This document shows, in pieces, positions 27,657 to 37,791 of a stretch of DNA of 47,763 nucleotides. The DNA comes from Oscillospiraceae bacterium (GTDB lineage Bacteria; Bacillota; Clostridia; UBA1381; UBA9506): contig SVJO01000008.1 in assembly GCA_015068935.1 (NCBI GenBank), positions 1 to 47,763 on the forward strand, in the 5' to 3' direction. The stretch's first letter is position 1. The number at the start of each line of letters is the position of its first letter. The notes beneath the pieces were generated by a model. It did not search any database. It was not told the origin of the DNA and worked only from the letters and a program-made list of their open reading frames with translations. The position numbers and the translations under genes were made by a program.

Positions 27657-28343
27657 TTGGTCAGAATTCTGATACTTTTTATCCGTACACTAATCCTGTA
27701 CATAGTGGTTGTTGCATCACTAAGATTTATGGGAAAACGCCAATTGGGTCAGCTCCAACCATCTGAGGTTGTAATAGCTATGATGATTTCCGAAGTTGCA
27801 ACAATCCCTATGGAAAACGTCGATACTCCTCTTCTCTACGGAGTTATACCAACCGTCACATTAATTATTGCAGAGGCTGCATTTTCTTTTCTTACTCTGC
27901 GCTCTAAAAAGATTAGATACCTTTTCTCAGGGTCTCCTACCCTTTTAATAGAAAAAGGAAAAGTGTTAGAAAAAGAAATGGAAAAAATGCGGTTTAATAT
28001 TGATGACCTTTTAGAAGAACTAAGAGGTGCGGGTTATTCAAACATTTCTGATGTTGAATATGCAATAATTGAGACAAACGGATTATTGAGTGTCATTCCC
28101 AAGGCTTCAAAAAGGCCTGTTACTCCGGAGGATTTAAATATAGACGTAGAATATGAGGGACTTCCCTTTATTTTAATTTCCGACGGTGAAATAAACAATT
28201 ATGCATTAAAAAGAAGCGGCTTATCTGAAAAATGGCTTACAGACAAGCTGAAAAATGAATTTAAAATCAAACAAATCAAAGATGTCTTTATCGCATCTGT
28301 TGATGCACAAAATAATTTGTTTGTACAAAAAAAAATCAAGTAG
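27657..28343 (+). CDS. DUF421 (YetF/YcaP-family) membrane protein
   Basis: A 228-residue protein with three N-terminal transmembrane helices (residues 3-20, 35-48 and 58-80), followed by two small cytoplasmic domains. The segment LRFMGKRQLGQLQPSEVVIAMMISEVATIPM is diagnostic of DUF421. The function is unknown, although some relatives have spore-related roles. The start is unclear: the frame has no ATG near the ribosome site AAAGGAG (27650-27656). TTG at 27657 touches that site directly, whereas ATT at 27666 or CTG at 27669 has better spacing. It is paired with DUF4363, a common partnership in Clostridia. Confidence 0.88.
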   Translation: MVRILILFIRTLILYIVVVASLRFMGKRQLGQLQPSEVVIAMMISEVATIPMENVDTPLLYGVIPTVTLIIAEAAFSFLTLRSKKIRYLFSGSPTLLIEKGKVLEKEMEKMRFNIDDLLEELRGAGYSNISDVEYAIIETNGLLSVIPKASKRPVTPEDLNIDVEYEGLPFILISDGEINNYALKRSGLSEKWLTDKLKNEFKIKQIKDVFIASVDAQNNLFVQKKIK

Positions 28344-28351
28344 GTATTTAA

Positions 28352-28732
28352 ATGAAAACCTTTGTCGTTTCACTGATTACTTTTTTTATAATAATTTCTT
28401 CAATAACTGCTTATGTATTTTTTTTAAAATTTACTCTTGATGATTTAATAAGTAATATTGAAGCAATTTCTTTTGCATCAGAAACTGATGACTGGAACAA
28501 TGTGAGCTCATCATATAATACCCTGTCTGACAAATGGTATAGTAAAATAAAAATCATCGAAACGTTTACAAGTCACAATAAAACTGATGCCATTTCGCAG
28601 TGTATTTTAGAAATAAAAAATCACATTGACAACCATGACAAAAAACAATTGAAAGTTATGACAGACAAACTCCGTCTCAGTCTTCAATTTTTGTATGATG
28701 ATGAGCTTCCTACCCTTGAAAATATTATATAA
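28352..28732 (+). CDS. DUF4363 protein, partner of DUF421
   Basis: A 126-residue protein with one N-terminal hydrophobic helix (about residues 4-26, FVVSLITFFIIISSITAYVFF) and a helical outer domain containing DDWNNVSSSYNTLSDKWYSKI. This is the DUF4363 pattern. The family usually sits directly after a DUF421 gene, as here (8-bp gap), so the two probably form a membrane complex. Function unknown. Confidence 0.85.
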   Translation: MKTFVVSLITFFIIISSITAYVFFLKFTLDDLISNIEAISFASETDDWNNVSSSYNTLSDKWYSKIKIIETFTSHNKTDAISQCILEIKNHIDNHDKKQLKVMTDKLRLSLQFLYDDELPTLENII

Positions 28733-28774
28733 ATTCCTCACAATTTTGTTTTTTTGACATAATATGATATATAC

Positions 28775-28836
28775 CGGACAGTTTTTCTGTCCGTTTATAT
28801 AGATAAGGCATACGGCAGTTTTTCTGCCGTATGCCT
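28775..28836. terminator. Tandem hairpins between DUF4363 and folD
   Basis: Two perfect hairpins with identical TTTTT loops lie 13 bp apart: CGGACAG/CTGTCCG (28775-28793) and a 13-bp stem (28806-28818 with 28824-28836). They sit between convergent genes and probably stop transcription from both sides, though neither has a long U-tract. Confidence 0.65.
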
Positions 28837-28852
28837 AAAATTTTGTGTTAAG

Positions 28853-29704
28853 TTAAGCATTAAGGTATGCTGCCTTAACAGTATTTTTCATAAGCATCGC
28901 AATAGTCATAGGTCCAACACCGCCGGGAACAGGAGTAATAGCCATTGCCTTTTCTGAAGCCTCTGAAAAACAAACATCGCCAACTAATCGTTTGTCAGGG
29001 AGTCTGTTCATTCCAACATCAATTACAACGGCACCCTCTTTTATCATGTCACCGCGGATAAGCTCAGGTACCCCTACTGCAGCAACTAAAATGTCAGCGC
29101 GAAGTGTAACCTCTTTTAGGTCACGTGTTTTAGAATGGCATACTGTTACTGTACCATGTTCATGTAGAAGGAGCATGGTCATAGGCTTTCCAACAATATT
29201 GCTTCTTCCTACAACAACACATTCCTTCCCCTTAATTTCGATACCGCTTTCTTTTATAAGCTCCATAACACCTGCCGGTGTGCAAGGAAGAAAATCATAG
29301 TCTCCAATCATTATCTTACCTACATTAACAGGGTGGAATGCATCGACATCCTTATTTGGCGCAATTGCATCAATAACTGCTTTTTCGTCAATATGTTTAG
29401 GAAGCGGAAGCTGACACAAAATACCGCTTATATCGTCTTTTTTATTGAGTTTCTCAATTAGCTCTAAAAGCTCTTGTTGTGATGTTTCACCGCTTAGTGC
29501 ATACTCTTCTGAATATATTCCTATTTCAGCACATGCCTTTTTCTTGGAATTTACATACACTCTTGATGCAGGGTCATCACCAACAATAATTACAGCAAGC
29601 CCAGGTGTAATTCCCTTAGCTTTCATTTCACTTACTTCTGCTTTTAGCTCGTCCTTTATTCTTTGAGATACCATTTTTCCGTCCAGAATTTTTGCTTTTG
29701 TCAT
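28853..29704 (-). CDS. folD: Bifunctional methylene-THF dehydrogenase/cyclohydrolase FolD
   Basis: Makes 10-formyl-THF from methylene-THF for purines and one-carbon metabolism. Signatures seen: [14 protein letters not shown] with the catalytic Lys, [14 protein letters not shown], and the NADP-binding end [14 protein letters not shown]. The 283 residues are normal. An ideal GGAGG site precedes the ATG at 29704, yet the first 77 nt overlap the end of the upstream ygiQ-like gene in another frame. Confidence 0.97.
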   Translation of the reverse strand: MTKAKILDGKMVSQRIKDELKAEVSEMKAKGITPGLAVIIVGDDPASRVYVNSKKKACAEIGIYSEEYALSGETSQQELLELIEKLNKKDDISGILCQLPLPKHIDEKAVIDAIAPNKDVDAFHPVNVGKIMIGDYDFLPCTPAGVMELIKESGIEIKGKECVVVGRSNIVGKPMTMLLLHEHGTVTVCHSKTRDLKEVTLRADILVAAVGVPELIRGDMIKEGAVVIDVGMNRLPDKRLVGDVCFSEASEKAMAITPVPGGVGPMTIAMLMKNTVKAAYLNA

Positions 29705-31517
29705 TTTTTCTTACCTCCGGTTTTATTAAACATTCAGGCGAGAACCCGATTAAATCAGTTCTTCCTGCTTTTATTAATGCTTTTTTTACCAAATCTCTGT
29801 TTTTAGGATTGGCACATTGTAAAAGAGCCCTTTGCATTGATTTTTCCTCAAAAGTTTTAGGAACATATACTTCCTTCATCGTCTCAGGGTCTATCCCCGT
29901 ATAAAACATACAGGTTGAAATTGTCCCAGGTGTAGGATAAAAATCCTGCACTTGTTCAGGATTTAGTTTATGTTTTTTTAAATATTGTGCAAGCTCAATA
30001 GCACTTTGAAGTGTAGAGCCTGGATGTGAAGACATCAGATAAGGCACAAGATATTGCTCTTTCCCTATTTTTTTATTTATTTCATAGAATTTATCAGAAA
30101 ACTTGTCATACACCTTCCGCCCGGGTTTGCCCATATATTTAAGCACATCTTCTGAAATATGCTCAGGAGCAACCTTGAGCTGACCGCTTACGTGATGTTT
30201 TAAAAGCTCATAAAAGAAAGTTTCATCTTTATCATAAATTAAATAGTCATATCTCAAACCTGAACGGACAAATACTTTTTTTACTCCGTCTAAATTTCTG
30301 AGTTTCCTTAAAAGCTCAGTATAATCGCTGTGGTCAACATAGAGCTGACTGCACGCAGAAGGATAAAGACATCGCCTGTCTCTGCATGCACCTGATTTTG
30401 CTTGTTTTGAGCATGAAGGATTTCTGAAATTGGCAGTTGGACCACCGACATCATGTATATATCCTTTAAAATCAGGCAGACTCGTCAGCATCATTGCCTC
30501 TCTCAGTATTGATTCATGGCTTCTTGACTGAATAAATCTGCCCTGATGAAAATTCAAAGAACAAAAGTTGCACATTCCATAGCAGCCGCGTGAACTGATT
30601 AAACTGAATCTCACTTCATCAAATGCAGGTATGCCTCCGTCTTTATCATAGCACGGATGCCATCTTCTTGTATATGGCAACTCATAGACATAATCAAGCT
30701 CCTCTGTCGAAAGCGGTTTCTGAGGAGGATTTTGTACCAGAAATCTGTCCTGATGCTTTTGTATAAGTATTTTACCTATTATCGGGTCCTGCTCTTTAAA
30801 CTGCAGTTTTGTTGCTAAGGCATATGATTTTTTATTCTCCTTAACCTCTTCAAAGGAAGGACATATCACAGCCTTATGTTCTATACCAGATATATCATTT
30901 GTAATATAGCACGTTCCCTCAACATTTCTGATTTCCTTAATATCACGTCCTGCTGCGAGGCTATCTGCTATAGCAACAACTGACTTCTCTCCCATACCAT
31001 AAGAAAGAATATCTGCACGGCTATCAATCAAAATTGAACGTCTTACATTATCGCCCCAATAATCATAATGGGCAAACCGTCTGAGACTTGCTTCTATTCC
31101 ACCGATGATAATAGGAATCTTTCCATATGCTTCTCTTATTTTATTACAGTAAAAAATTGTCGCTCTGTCAGGACGCAATCCCATTTTGCCACCTGGCGAA
31201 AAAAGGTCTTTGCTTCGTCTTTTTTTAGCTGCAGTATAATGATTGACCATTGAATCCATATTTCCTGCGCCAACTAAAAAACCAAGCCTCGGTCTCCCCA
31301 AAACTTTATACGCCTCAGTATCATCTTTGTCAGGCTGAGGGATAATTCCTACTCTGTAACCATTTGCGGTCAGCACGCGTGATATAACAGCATGTGCAAA
31401 TGATGAATGGTCTACATATGCATCTCCTGAGACATACACAAAATCCACTTCATCCCAGCCGAGATATTCCATATCCTCTTTATTCACAGGCAGAAAACCT
31501 AATTTTGCACCTATCAT
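29628..31517 (-). CDS. YgiQ-family radical SAM protein
   Basis: A 629-residue radical SAM protein of the YgiQ family (function unestablished). An N-terminal domain of about 290 residues precedes the radical SAM core with the 4Fe-4S motif C-x3-C-x2-C ([17 protein letters not shown]). A second Cys group in that core ([21 protein letters not shown]) is also typical, followed by the family C-terminal domain. The last 26 or so residues are a Lys/Arg/Ser/Asn-rich tail encoded inside the start of folD. Its ATG overlaps the ftsK stop as ATGA, so translation is coupled. Confidence 0.92.
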   Translation of the reverse strand: MIGAKLGFLPVNKEDMEYLGWDEVDFVYVSGDAYVDHSSFAHAVISRVLTANGYRVGIIPQPDKDDTEAYKVLGRPRLGFLVGAGNMDSMVNHYTAAKKRRSKDLFSPGGKMGLRPDRATIFYCNKIREAYGKIPIIIGGIEASLRRFAHYDYWGDNVRRSILIDSRADILSYGMGEKSVVAIADSLAAGRDIKEIRNVEGTCYITNDISGIEHKAVICPSFEEVKENKKSYALATKLQFKEQDPIIGKILIQKHQDRFLVQNPPQKPLSTEELDYVYELPYTRRWHPCYDKDGGIPAFDEVRFSLISSRGCYGMCNFCSLNFHQGRFIQSRSHESILREAMMLTSLPDFKGYIHDVGGPTANFRNPSCSKQAKSGACRDRRCLYPSACSQLYVDHSDYTELLRKLRNLDGVKKVFVRSGLRYDYLIYDKDETFFYELLKHHVSGQLKVAPEHISEDVLKYMGKPGRKVYDKFSDKFYEINKKIGKEQYLVPYLMSSHPGSTLQSAIELAQYLKKHKLNPEQVQDFYPTPGTISTCMFYTGIDPETMKEVYVPKTFEEKSMQRALLQCANPKNRDLVKKALIKAGRTDLIGFSPECLIKPEVRKNDKSKNSGRKNGISKNKGRAKSRSK

Positions 31518-34030
31518 GACTTCATACTCATTTCCAAATAATCTTCTTTTGATATTAAAACTTCACGCGGTTTACTTCCGTCCTGAGGGCCTATTAACCC
31601 TCTCTCTTCCATCTGGTCTATAATACGCGCAGCTCTTGAAAAACCCACCTTGAGTCTTCTCTGTATATATGAAGCTGAGATTTTGCCTGTATCAACAGCA
31701 ATTTCTATAGCTCTTGGCAGAAGCTCATCTGCTTCATCTTCCTGACTGCCGGAGGAGTCATTAATATTAATAGGTTTACCGTTATCAATCTTCTCAATTA
31801 TATCCTCATCATAGCGAGCGGCAGAATTTCCTTTAATAAAATCAACAACACGTTCGACCTCTTTATCGGAAATAAAAGCTCCCTGTAGTCTTATTGGTTT
31901 TGATGCGCCAACAGGGGAAAACAACATATCTCCCTTACCTAAAAGTTTATCAGCACCGCCCTGGTCAAGAATAGTACGGCTGTCTATCTGAGATGAAACA
32001 GCAAATGCAATTCTTGAAGGAATATTTGCTTTAATTGTTCCCGTAATAACATCAACAGATGGTCTTTGCGTTGCTATAACAAGATGCATACCCGCGGCTC
32101 TTGCCATCTGCGCCAGACGGCAGATTGAGTCTTCAACCTCGCCTGGTGCAACCATCATAAGGTCTGCAAGCTCATCGATAATAATAACAATATGAGGAAG
32201 CAGATATTCTTTTCCCTCTTCCTTCTGTTTTTCGTTAAATCCTTTTATGTCACGAACATTGCCGTCTGCAAAAAGCTGATATCTCCTGAGCATTTCCTGA
32301 ACAGCCCAGTAAAGTGCGCCTGATGCTCTTCTTGGGTCGGTTACAACAGGAATCAAAAGATGCGGAATTCCGTTATATACACCAAGCTCAACAACCTTCG
32401 GGTCAACCATTAAAAGTTTAACCTCATTAGGGTCAGCTTTATAAATAATGCTTGTGATTAAAGTGTTTATACATACACTCTTACCAGACCCGGTTGAACC
32501 TGCTATTAAAACGTGCGGCATTTTACCTATATCTGCTATGATGTTTTTGCCTGTGATATCCTTACCTAAAGCAAATGCAAGTTTGGAATCGTAGTTTTTA
32601 AATTCTCTTGAATTTATAACGTCCCTTATAAACACAGTATCAACTGTTTTATTCGGAATTTCTATACCTATTGCCTCTTTATTTGGGATAGGTGCTTCAA
32701 TTCTTACACCGCTTGCCGCTAGGCGTAATGCAATATCATCAGACAGATTTACTATTTTACTTACCTTAACACCTTCGCCCGGTTTAAGCTCATAACGTGT
32801 AACAGTAGGACCTTTGCTCACATTTATAAGTTTTGCATCTACATTAAAACTTTTTAATGTAGCAACTAGTTTTTGAGCTGTTTCTTTAAGTTCCGTCCTC
32901 GATATATCTCCCCCATCTCCGTCTATCGGCTTATTTAATAGACTTATGTCAGGAAAAGTATATGGTATTCTTTCAAATGCCTGCTCTATTTCTTCTGTCA
33001 CATCTTCCATACCTGTAACTTTTTGTGGAATAAGCTCTTTTTTCTCGGTTTGTTCAGCGGTAAGCTGTTCATCATTAAAAGATGCATCATCATTTTTCTG
33101 ACCAAAATCCTCTGCAGAGTTATTTTTATCAAGGCTAAAGCCCTTATCACCTGATTTATGTACTTCATTTAAAAATGCAGGAACGGCACTGTCTACTATC
33201 TCATCAAGCCCTTCAATTTCGATATCGTCCTCATCAAGGAGAACATCTCTAAGTGACGGAGGCAAATAATCTTCATCATCGTAAGGCTTTTTTATAACCT
33301 TACTGCCGTTTAAATTTTCTCTGTCACTTGGTGTTATATCGTCATCAGAAAAAATTTTCATTTTTGTCTTTTTAGGTTTTTTCTCAGGAGAAACATCTAA
33401 AGAGAGCTGCTCTCTCTTGATTTGACTAACCTCTTCTTGTGCTTCCTGTTTAGCCTTCTTAGCTTTAAGATATAACTTGACCACAGCTCTTAAAAGTGCT
33501 TTTAAAGGCGACCATTTTGTAATAATCATCACGACAATAATGAGTGCTGTAAAAAGAATAATTCCTGCAACTACAGAACCTAACAGGTTAGCAAAAATGT
33601 CACATAATATTCCGCCTATAACACCACCGCCGATGCCTGTTTTCCCATAAAACCAATATATGTCTATTGATGTAAACGGATTATTCGGCTCTATAGAAAA
33701 AAGTGTAAATATAGCAGAAAGTATTACTACACCAAACGTTATAAGACCATATTTTTTCTGACTTTCATAAAAACTTTTGCTCGCCGCCATATGAATACCG
33801 TAAACTATCATAATTATAGGCATAAAATACACAGGCATTCCCAGTAGCCCCATGAAAAACTCTTTTATGTAAGGCCCCATAATGCCTGACGGAATATATA
33901 TGAGAGCTCCCCAAATGAGCCCGACTACTGTTATTATAAGTGCAGAAAAGTCAGAGCCTTCTTTTTTTATATTCTTTTTATTTGAAGTTCTTTTCGTAGC
34001 CGTAGTTTTTTTTGTTTTCTTCTGTGACAT
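31514..34030 (-). CDS. FtsK/SpoIIIE DNA translocase
   Basis: A membrane-anchored DNA pump that moves chromosomal DNA through the division or sporulation septum. After a Lys-rich N-terminus come four or five transmembrane helices (to about residue 190), an acidic linker, the motor domain with Walker A ([12 protein letters not shown]) and Walker B ([14 protein letters not shown]), and the C-terminal winged-helix gamma domain ([28 protein letters not shown]). The ATG at 34030 (MSQKKTKK, 838 residues) is favoured over one at 34045, because AAAGGGA lies between them. Whether it is SpoIIIE or the division FtsK cannot be decided from one copy. Confidence 0.96.
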   Translation of the reverse strand: MSQKKTKKTTATKRTSNKKNIKKEGSDFSALIITVVGLIWGALIYIPSGIMGPYIKEFFMGLLGMPVYFMPIIMIVYGIHMAASKSFYESQKKYGLITFGVVILSAIFTLFSIEPNNPFTSIDIYWFYGKTGIGGGVIGGILCDIFANLLGSVVAGIILFTALIIVVMIITKWSPLKALLRAVVKLYLKAKKAKQEAQEEVSQIKREQLSLDVSPEKKPKKTKMKIFSDDDITPSDRENLNGSKVIKKPYDDEDYLPPSLRDVLLDEDDIEIEGLDEIVDSAVPAFLNEVHKSGDKGFSLDKNNSAEDFGQKNDDASFNDEQLTAEQTEKKELIPQKVTGMEDVTEEIEQAFERIPYTFPDISLLNKPIDGDGGDISRTELKETAQKLVATLKSFNVDAKLINVSKGPTVTRYELKPGEGVKVSKIVNLSDDIALRLAASGVRIEAPIPNKEAIGIEIPNKTVDTVFIRDVINSREFKNYDSKLAFALGKDITGKNIIADIGKMPHVLIAGSTGSGKSVCINTLITSIIYKADPNEVKLLMVDPKVVELGVYNGIPHLLIPVVTDPRRASGALYWAVQEMLRRYQLFADGNVRDIKGFNEKQKEEGKEYLLPHIVIIIDELADLMMVAPGEVEDSICRLAQMARAAGMHLVIATQRPSVDVITGTIKANIPSRIAFAVSSQIDSRTILDQGGADKLLGKGDMLFSPVGASKPIRLQGAFISDKEVERVVDFIKGNSAARYDEDIIEKIDNGKPININDSSGSQEDEADELLPRAIEIAVDTGKISASYIQRRLKVGFSRAARIIDQMEERGLIGPQDGSKPREVLISKEDYLEMSMKS

Positions 34031-34072
34031 GATTATCCCTTTCATAAAATTTACTATTTATAATTTTTTATG

Positions 34073-34645
34073 TTACATCGGCAAGCTGTAAAGCGCTATT
34101 CCTACAACAGCTGAGCCTGCTATACATAAAATCGGGCTTACCTTCAGTCTTTTAATCAATACAAATGATACAACAAAAATTATAACCGCCTTTATGTCTA
34201 TAATTTTAAATAAACCGCTTCCATTAAAGAATGCATCAATACTGAAAAGTGTGTTTTTAAAAACGGAAAAGCCTGCTGCTGCAATTAACCCCAAAACGGC
34301 AGGTCTGAGTCCGTAAAATGCAGATTCAACATAAAAATTATTCCTGAATTTATCTAAAAATTTTGCTACTATCAAAATTATAATTACAGATGGTGTGATT
34401 AAACCTAAAGTTGATATTAAACCTCCTAAAGTCCCTGCAGAAATAACACCTGCATATGTTGCCATATTAACACCGATTGGTCCCGGTGTCGCCTCTGAAA
34501 CAGCAATCATATTAACCAAATCGGACAACGTAAACCATCCTGTTTTTTTTGACATAGCCTCTAAGAACGGAAATGTTGAAAGACCTCCGCCTACTGCAAA
34601 AAGTCCCACTTTAAAAAATTCAAAAAAGAGTCTTAAATATATCAT
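34073..34645 (-). CDS. Short-chain ChrA-family chromate/anion transporter, subunit 2
   Basis: A 190-residue, six-helix membrane protein with the ChrA half-domain motif FFKVGLFAVGGGLSTFPFLE and EATPGPIGVNMATYAG. It overlaps the upstream ChrA gene by 4 bp. Short ChrA proteins are encoded as tandem pairs that act together as the equivalent of a full ChrA. Chromate is the named substrate of the family, but the physiological one in anaerobes is unclear. Confidence 0.9.
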   Translation of the reverse strand: MIYLRLFFEFFKVGLFAVGGGLSTFPFLEAMSKKTGWFTLSDLVNMIAVSEATPGPIGVNMATYAGVISAGTLGGLISTLGLITPSVIIILIVAKFLDKFRNNFYVESAFYGLRPAVLGLIAAAGFSVFKNTLFSIDAFFNGSGLFKIIDIKAVIIFVVSFVLIKRLKVSPILCIAGSAVVGIALYSLPM

Positions 34646-35190
34646 TTTTCTGTACCTCTTTTCTTAAGCATGGTTGTAATGATGCCTAAACAACCTGCGC
34701 TTATCACAAAAACTACAGGCGAGATATCAAAGATGCACATAAGCAAGAACACAACAACTGCTATTGTGCACGAAATTTTATCAACTACAGATTTTTTTAC
34801 AAGACTGACTAAAGTACTCAATATCAATGCACAAACACATGCACGTATGCCTAAAAGCGCATGTTTTACCATGGTAATTTCAGCAAAATTCTGAAGAAAC
34901 AACGCAAGAACAGATATTATAATAAGAGACGGAAGAACAACACCTAAAGTTGCACAAACCGCACCTAAAATTCCTGCTTGATTGCGACCGATAAAGGTAG
35001 CAGCATTAACTGCTATAACACCAGGGGTGCATTGTGAGATAGCAAAATAATCCATAATCTCTTCTTCTGTTACCCAACTGCGTTTTTCGGCAAATTCCCT
35101 TTTTAAGAGTGGAAGAATAACATATCCACCGCCAAAAGCAACAACACCTATTTTGGCAAAAATAAAAAATAAATTTAATAGCTTTTTCAT
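34642..35190 (-). CDS. Short-chain ChrA-family chromate/anion transporter, subunit 1
   Basis: A 182-residue ChrA half-domain protein, with FFIFAKIGVVAFGGGYVILPLLKREF and SQCTPGVIAVNAATFIG near the start and hydrophobic helices through the rest. It is first in a probable chrA-chrA-ftsK-ygiQ-folD transcript, driven by the promoter at 35243-35272. The two ChrA proteins resemble each other in layout but are clearly diverged, as expected for an inverted-topology pair. Confidence 0.9.
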   Translation of the reverse strand: MKKLLNLFFIFAKIGVVAFGGGYVILPLLKREFAEKRSWVTEEEIMDYFAISQCTPGVIAVNAATFIGRNQAGILGAVCATLGVVLPSLIIISVLALFLQNFAEITMVKHALLGIRACVCALILSTLVSLVKKSVVDKISCTIAVVVFLLMCIFDISPVVFVISAGCLGIITTMLKKRGTEK

Positions 35191-35242
35191 TAATTACACC
35201 TTATTTTATAATCATAATCCAATTATTAATATTATCTTTATA

Positions 35243-35272
35243 ATTATAACATAATATAAGTAAAAATGTCAA
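35243..35272 (-). promoter_or_regulatory. Promoter upstream of the chrA pair
   Basis: On the minus strand, TTGACA (35267-35272) and TATAAT (35243-35248) have an 18-bp spacer. Confidence 0.85.
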
Positions 35273-35303
35273 GATTTTCACTTAGACTCTTTATTCTATA
35301 CAT

Positions 35304-35340
35304 AAAAAGTCAGGAGAACTATAAAATCTCCTGACTTTTT
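35304..35340 (-). terminator. Terminator of the oxidoreductase operon
   Basis: A perfect 13-bp stem (35304-35316 with 35328-35340) ending in five T, directly after the porB stop. Confidence 0.92.
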
Positions 35341-35341
35341 A

Positions 35342-36289
35342 TTAAACACTCATATTTTTCAGATTTTCCCACTCGTCATCTACTGATTTTTGCATTGCCT
35401 CTATCATATATTCATTTCCTTCTTTAAACATGTGTGAAAATCTCCCCTGCTGCTTTAAAAAATCTTCAACGGGCAGCTTTTTCTTTGGTTCATATGTTAA
35501 CTTGAGCTTGCCGTCTGTGATTTCATACATAGGCCATATACACGTTTCTACTGCCAAATCACAAATTTCCATAAGATACGGTGTAGAGTATCTCCAGCCT
35601 CTCGGACATGGTGCAAACGTGTTTAAAAAAGCAGGTCCTTCTGTGTAAATTGCCTTTTCTGCCTTATTATATAAATCTTTAAACCCTCCGTATTTTGCTG
35701 ACCTTGGTGCACTTTGGGCAACATATGGAATATTATGTCCTGCAACTATCTGTGTCAAATCTTTTTTTCTTCCATGCTTTCCGTTTCTTATTTTTCCTAC
35801 GGGCGAAGTTGTTGTGTTTGCAAACTCAGGCGTTGCTGACGACCTCTGAATTCCTGTGTTCATATATGCTCCGTTATCATAGCATACATAGACCATATCG
35901 TGACCTCTCTCCAATGCGCCTGAAAGTGACTGAATACCTATGTCGTATGTTCCTCCGTCACCCCCGAATGCTATAAATTTTGTTTCCTTTGTGTTCTTCT
36001 CTTCGCACATTCTTTTTTTTGCTTTATATGCCGCCTCCACACCTGAAATGGTAGCTGACACATTTTCAAAAGCATTATGAATTACTGAGTCCTTCCATGC
36101 TGTAAAGGGGTACAGCCATGTCGATACTTCGAGGCATCCCGTTGCAAGTCCTATTACTGCATGGTCTTCGGGCTTTAATGCAGATAAAATACATCTTACA
36201 ACTACAGGCGCCCCGCACCCTGCACACATTCTGTGTCCTCCCGTGAGCCTTTGCGGTTTTTTTGAGATTTCTTTTATATTATATGGCAT
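35342..36289 (-). CDS. porB: 2-oxoacid (pyruvate):ferredoxin oxidoreductase, beta subunit
   Basis: The thiamine-diphosphate subunit of a four-part oxidoreductase that cleaves pyruvate (or a related 2-oxoacid) to acyl-CoA, CO2 and reduced ferredoxin. The N-terminal GGHRMCAGCGAPV holds the first cluster cysteines. The TPP/Mg site is GGDGGTYDIG with the later VCYDNGAYMNTGIQRS. The 315 residues are normal. It overlaps the porA end by 11 bp and is the last gene before the terminator. Confidence 0.94.
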   Translation of the reverse strand: MPYNIKEISKKPQRLTGGHRMCAGCGAPVVVRCILSALKPEDHAVIGLATGCLEVSTWLYPFTAWKDSVIHNAFENVSATISGVEAAYKAKKRMCEEKNTKETKFIAFGGDGGTYDIGIQSLSGALERGHDMVYVCYDNGAYMNTGIQRSSATPEFANTTTSPVGKIRNGKHGRKKDLTQIVAGHNIPYVAQSAPRSAKYGGFKDLYNKAEKAIYTEGPAFLNTFAPCPRGWRYSTPYLMEICDLAVETCIWPMYEITDGKLKLTYEPKKKLPVEDFLKQQGRFSHMFKEGNEYMIEAMQKSVDDEWENLKNMSV

Positions 36290-37472
36290 TATTATCTTCC
36301 CCTCTCACTCCCAGATAATTCAAAACTGTCTTTTCTTTTCCTTCCTTTAGTTCGCATAGTTCATTAAATACATATTCAAGGTCATCAGTTGTAACATCTC
36401 TTCCGCCCAAACCGTAAATATAATTTAAAACCTTCACTTTTTTTCCGTGCACATATAAAGCACTTGTCACATCTAAAAAGAGCGCTCCCCCGCAATCTGA
36501 AAAGCTCTCTGCCCTGTCAAGCACTGCTACAGATTTAAATCGGGACAATACATATGCTATTTCCTCAGCGGGAAACGGTCTGAACATCCTGACTTTTACT
36601 ACACCTGCTTTTATCCCCTTCTGTCTGAGCATATCTGCAACATATTTAGCTGTTCCTGCGGTTGAGCCCATTGCAACAATACAAATATCTGCATCTTCTG
36701 TCATATATTCCTCTAAAAAGCCATATTTTCTTCCAGTGAGTTCTAAAAAAGCCATTCCTGTATCTTTTATCACTTTTTTAGCATTTTTCAGCCCTTCTGC
36801 CTGATTGCGCTTATGCTCAAAATAGTATGCCGGCACATCAAGAGGACCAACTGCAATAGGATTTTCAGAATCTAACAGATGATGCTTAGGACAATATTTA
36901 CCAACATAATTCTTTACTTCTTCGTCCTCTAAAAGCTCAATGTTTTCAACTGCATGACTGGTTATAAATCCATCATAGCATACCATAACAGGAGTTTTTA
37001 CCATGTCATGTTCTGCTATTTTAACAGCCTGCAAAGCGCTGTCATATACCTCCTGATTGTTTTCACAATAAAGCTGAATCCATCCTGAATCGCGTGCTCC
37101 GTATGCATCTGAATGGTCGCAGTTTATATTAATCGGTCCTGACAATGCCCTGTTTGCAACACCCATAACTATCGGAAGCCTTGATGATGCTGCAATATAT
37201 AAAACCTCCCACATATAGGCAAGTCCGTTTGCGCTTGTCGCTGTCATTGTTCTTGCGCCTGCACTTGATGCACCCACACAAGCACTCATTGCGCTATGCT
37301 CAGATTCTACAGGTATAAATTCAGTTCTGACCTTTCCATCTGAAACAAAGCTCGAAAAATACTGAGGCACCTCTGTTGAAGGTGTTATTGGATATGCCGC
37401 AACTACATCAGGCTCTATTTGTCTCATCGCAACAGCTAAAGCCTCATTTCCGCTTAATCTGTCTTTTATCAT
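36279..37472 (-). CDS. porA: 2-oxoacid (pyruvate):ferredoxin oxidoreductase, alpha subunit
   Basis: The substrate-binding subunit, with VVAAYPITPSTEVPQYFSSF at the start, ESEHSAMSACVGASSAGARTMTATSANGLAYM (the core that lies over the TPP) and NCDHSDAYGARDSGWIQLY. These segments match pyruvate oxidoreductase alpha chains. The 397 residues are normal. GGTGGAGAG precedes the ATG. It is flanked by porD and porB. Confidence 0.94.
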   Translation of the reverse strand: MIKDRLSGNEALAVAMRQIEPDVVAAYPITPSTEVPQYFSSFVSDGKVRTEFIPVESEHSAMSACVGASSAGARTMTATSANGLAYMWEVLYIAASSRLPIVMGVANRALSGPININCDHSDAYGARDSGWIQLYCENNQEVYDSALQAVKIAEHDMVKTPVMVCYDGFITSHAVENIELLEDEEVKNYVGKYCPKHHLLDSENPIAVGPLDVPAYYFEHKRNQAEGLKNAKKVIKDTGMAFLELTGRKYGFLEEYMTEDADICIVAMGSTAGTAKYVADMLRQKGIKAGVVKVRMFRPFPAEEIAYVLSRFKSVAVLDRAESFSDCGGALFLDVTSALYVHGKKVKVLNYIYGLGGRDVTTDDLEYVFNELCELKEGKEKTVLNYLGVRGEDNNAI

Positions 37473-37488
37473 CTCTCTCCACCTTTCA

Positions 37489-37791
37489 TCATTTATCAGA
37501 ATTTATCTCTTCTACCATTTTTATTGCATCAAACGGACATACTGCGGCACAAACTCCGCATCCTTTACAATGGTTAAAATCATAATCAAGTCTTTTTCCG
37601 TCTTTAGCAGGTATTGATGAATCAGGACATACGGGAAAACAAAGCATGCATTGTGTGCATTTGTCCACAATCCACTCAGGTCTTGATGTTCTCCAGTCTC
37701 CTGTTATAAAGCTATCTGCATTTCCGCTTTCATATATTGTACCCCCTTGTGTTATTTTCTGCCATGTAACTGTTTTAGATATTTCACTCAA
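37489..37791 (-). CDS. porD: 2-oxoacid:ferredoxin oxidoreductase, delta (2[4Fe-4S]) subunit
   Basis: A 100-residue ferredoxin-like electron-transfer subunit. Two 4Fe-4S motifs are visible: CTQCMLCFPVCP and CKGCGVCAAVCP. It carries electrons from the TPP subunit to free ferredoxin. It overlaps porC by 8 bp. Confidence 0.95.
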   Translation of the reverse strand: MSEISKTVTWQKITQGGTIYESGNADSFITGDWRTSRPEWIVDKCTQCMLCFPVCPDSSIPAKDGKRLDYDFNHCKGCGVCAAVCPFDAIKMVEEINSDK

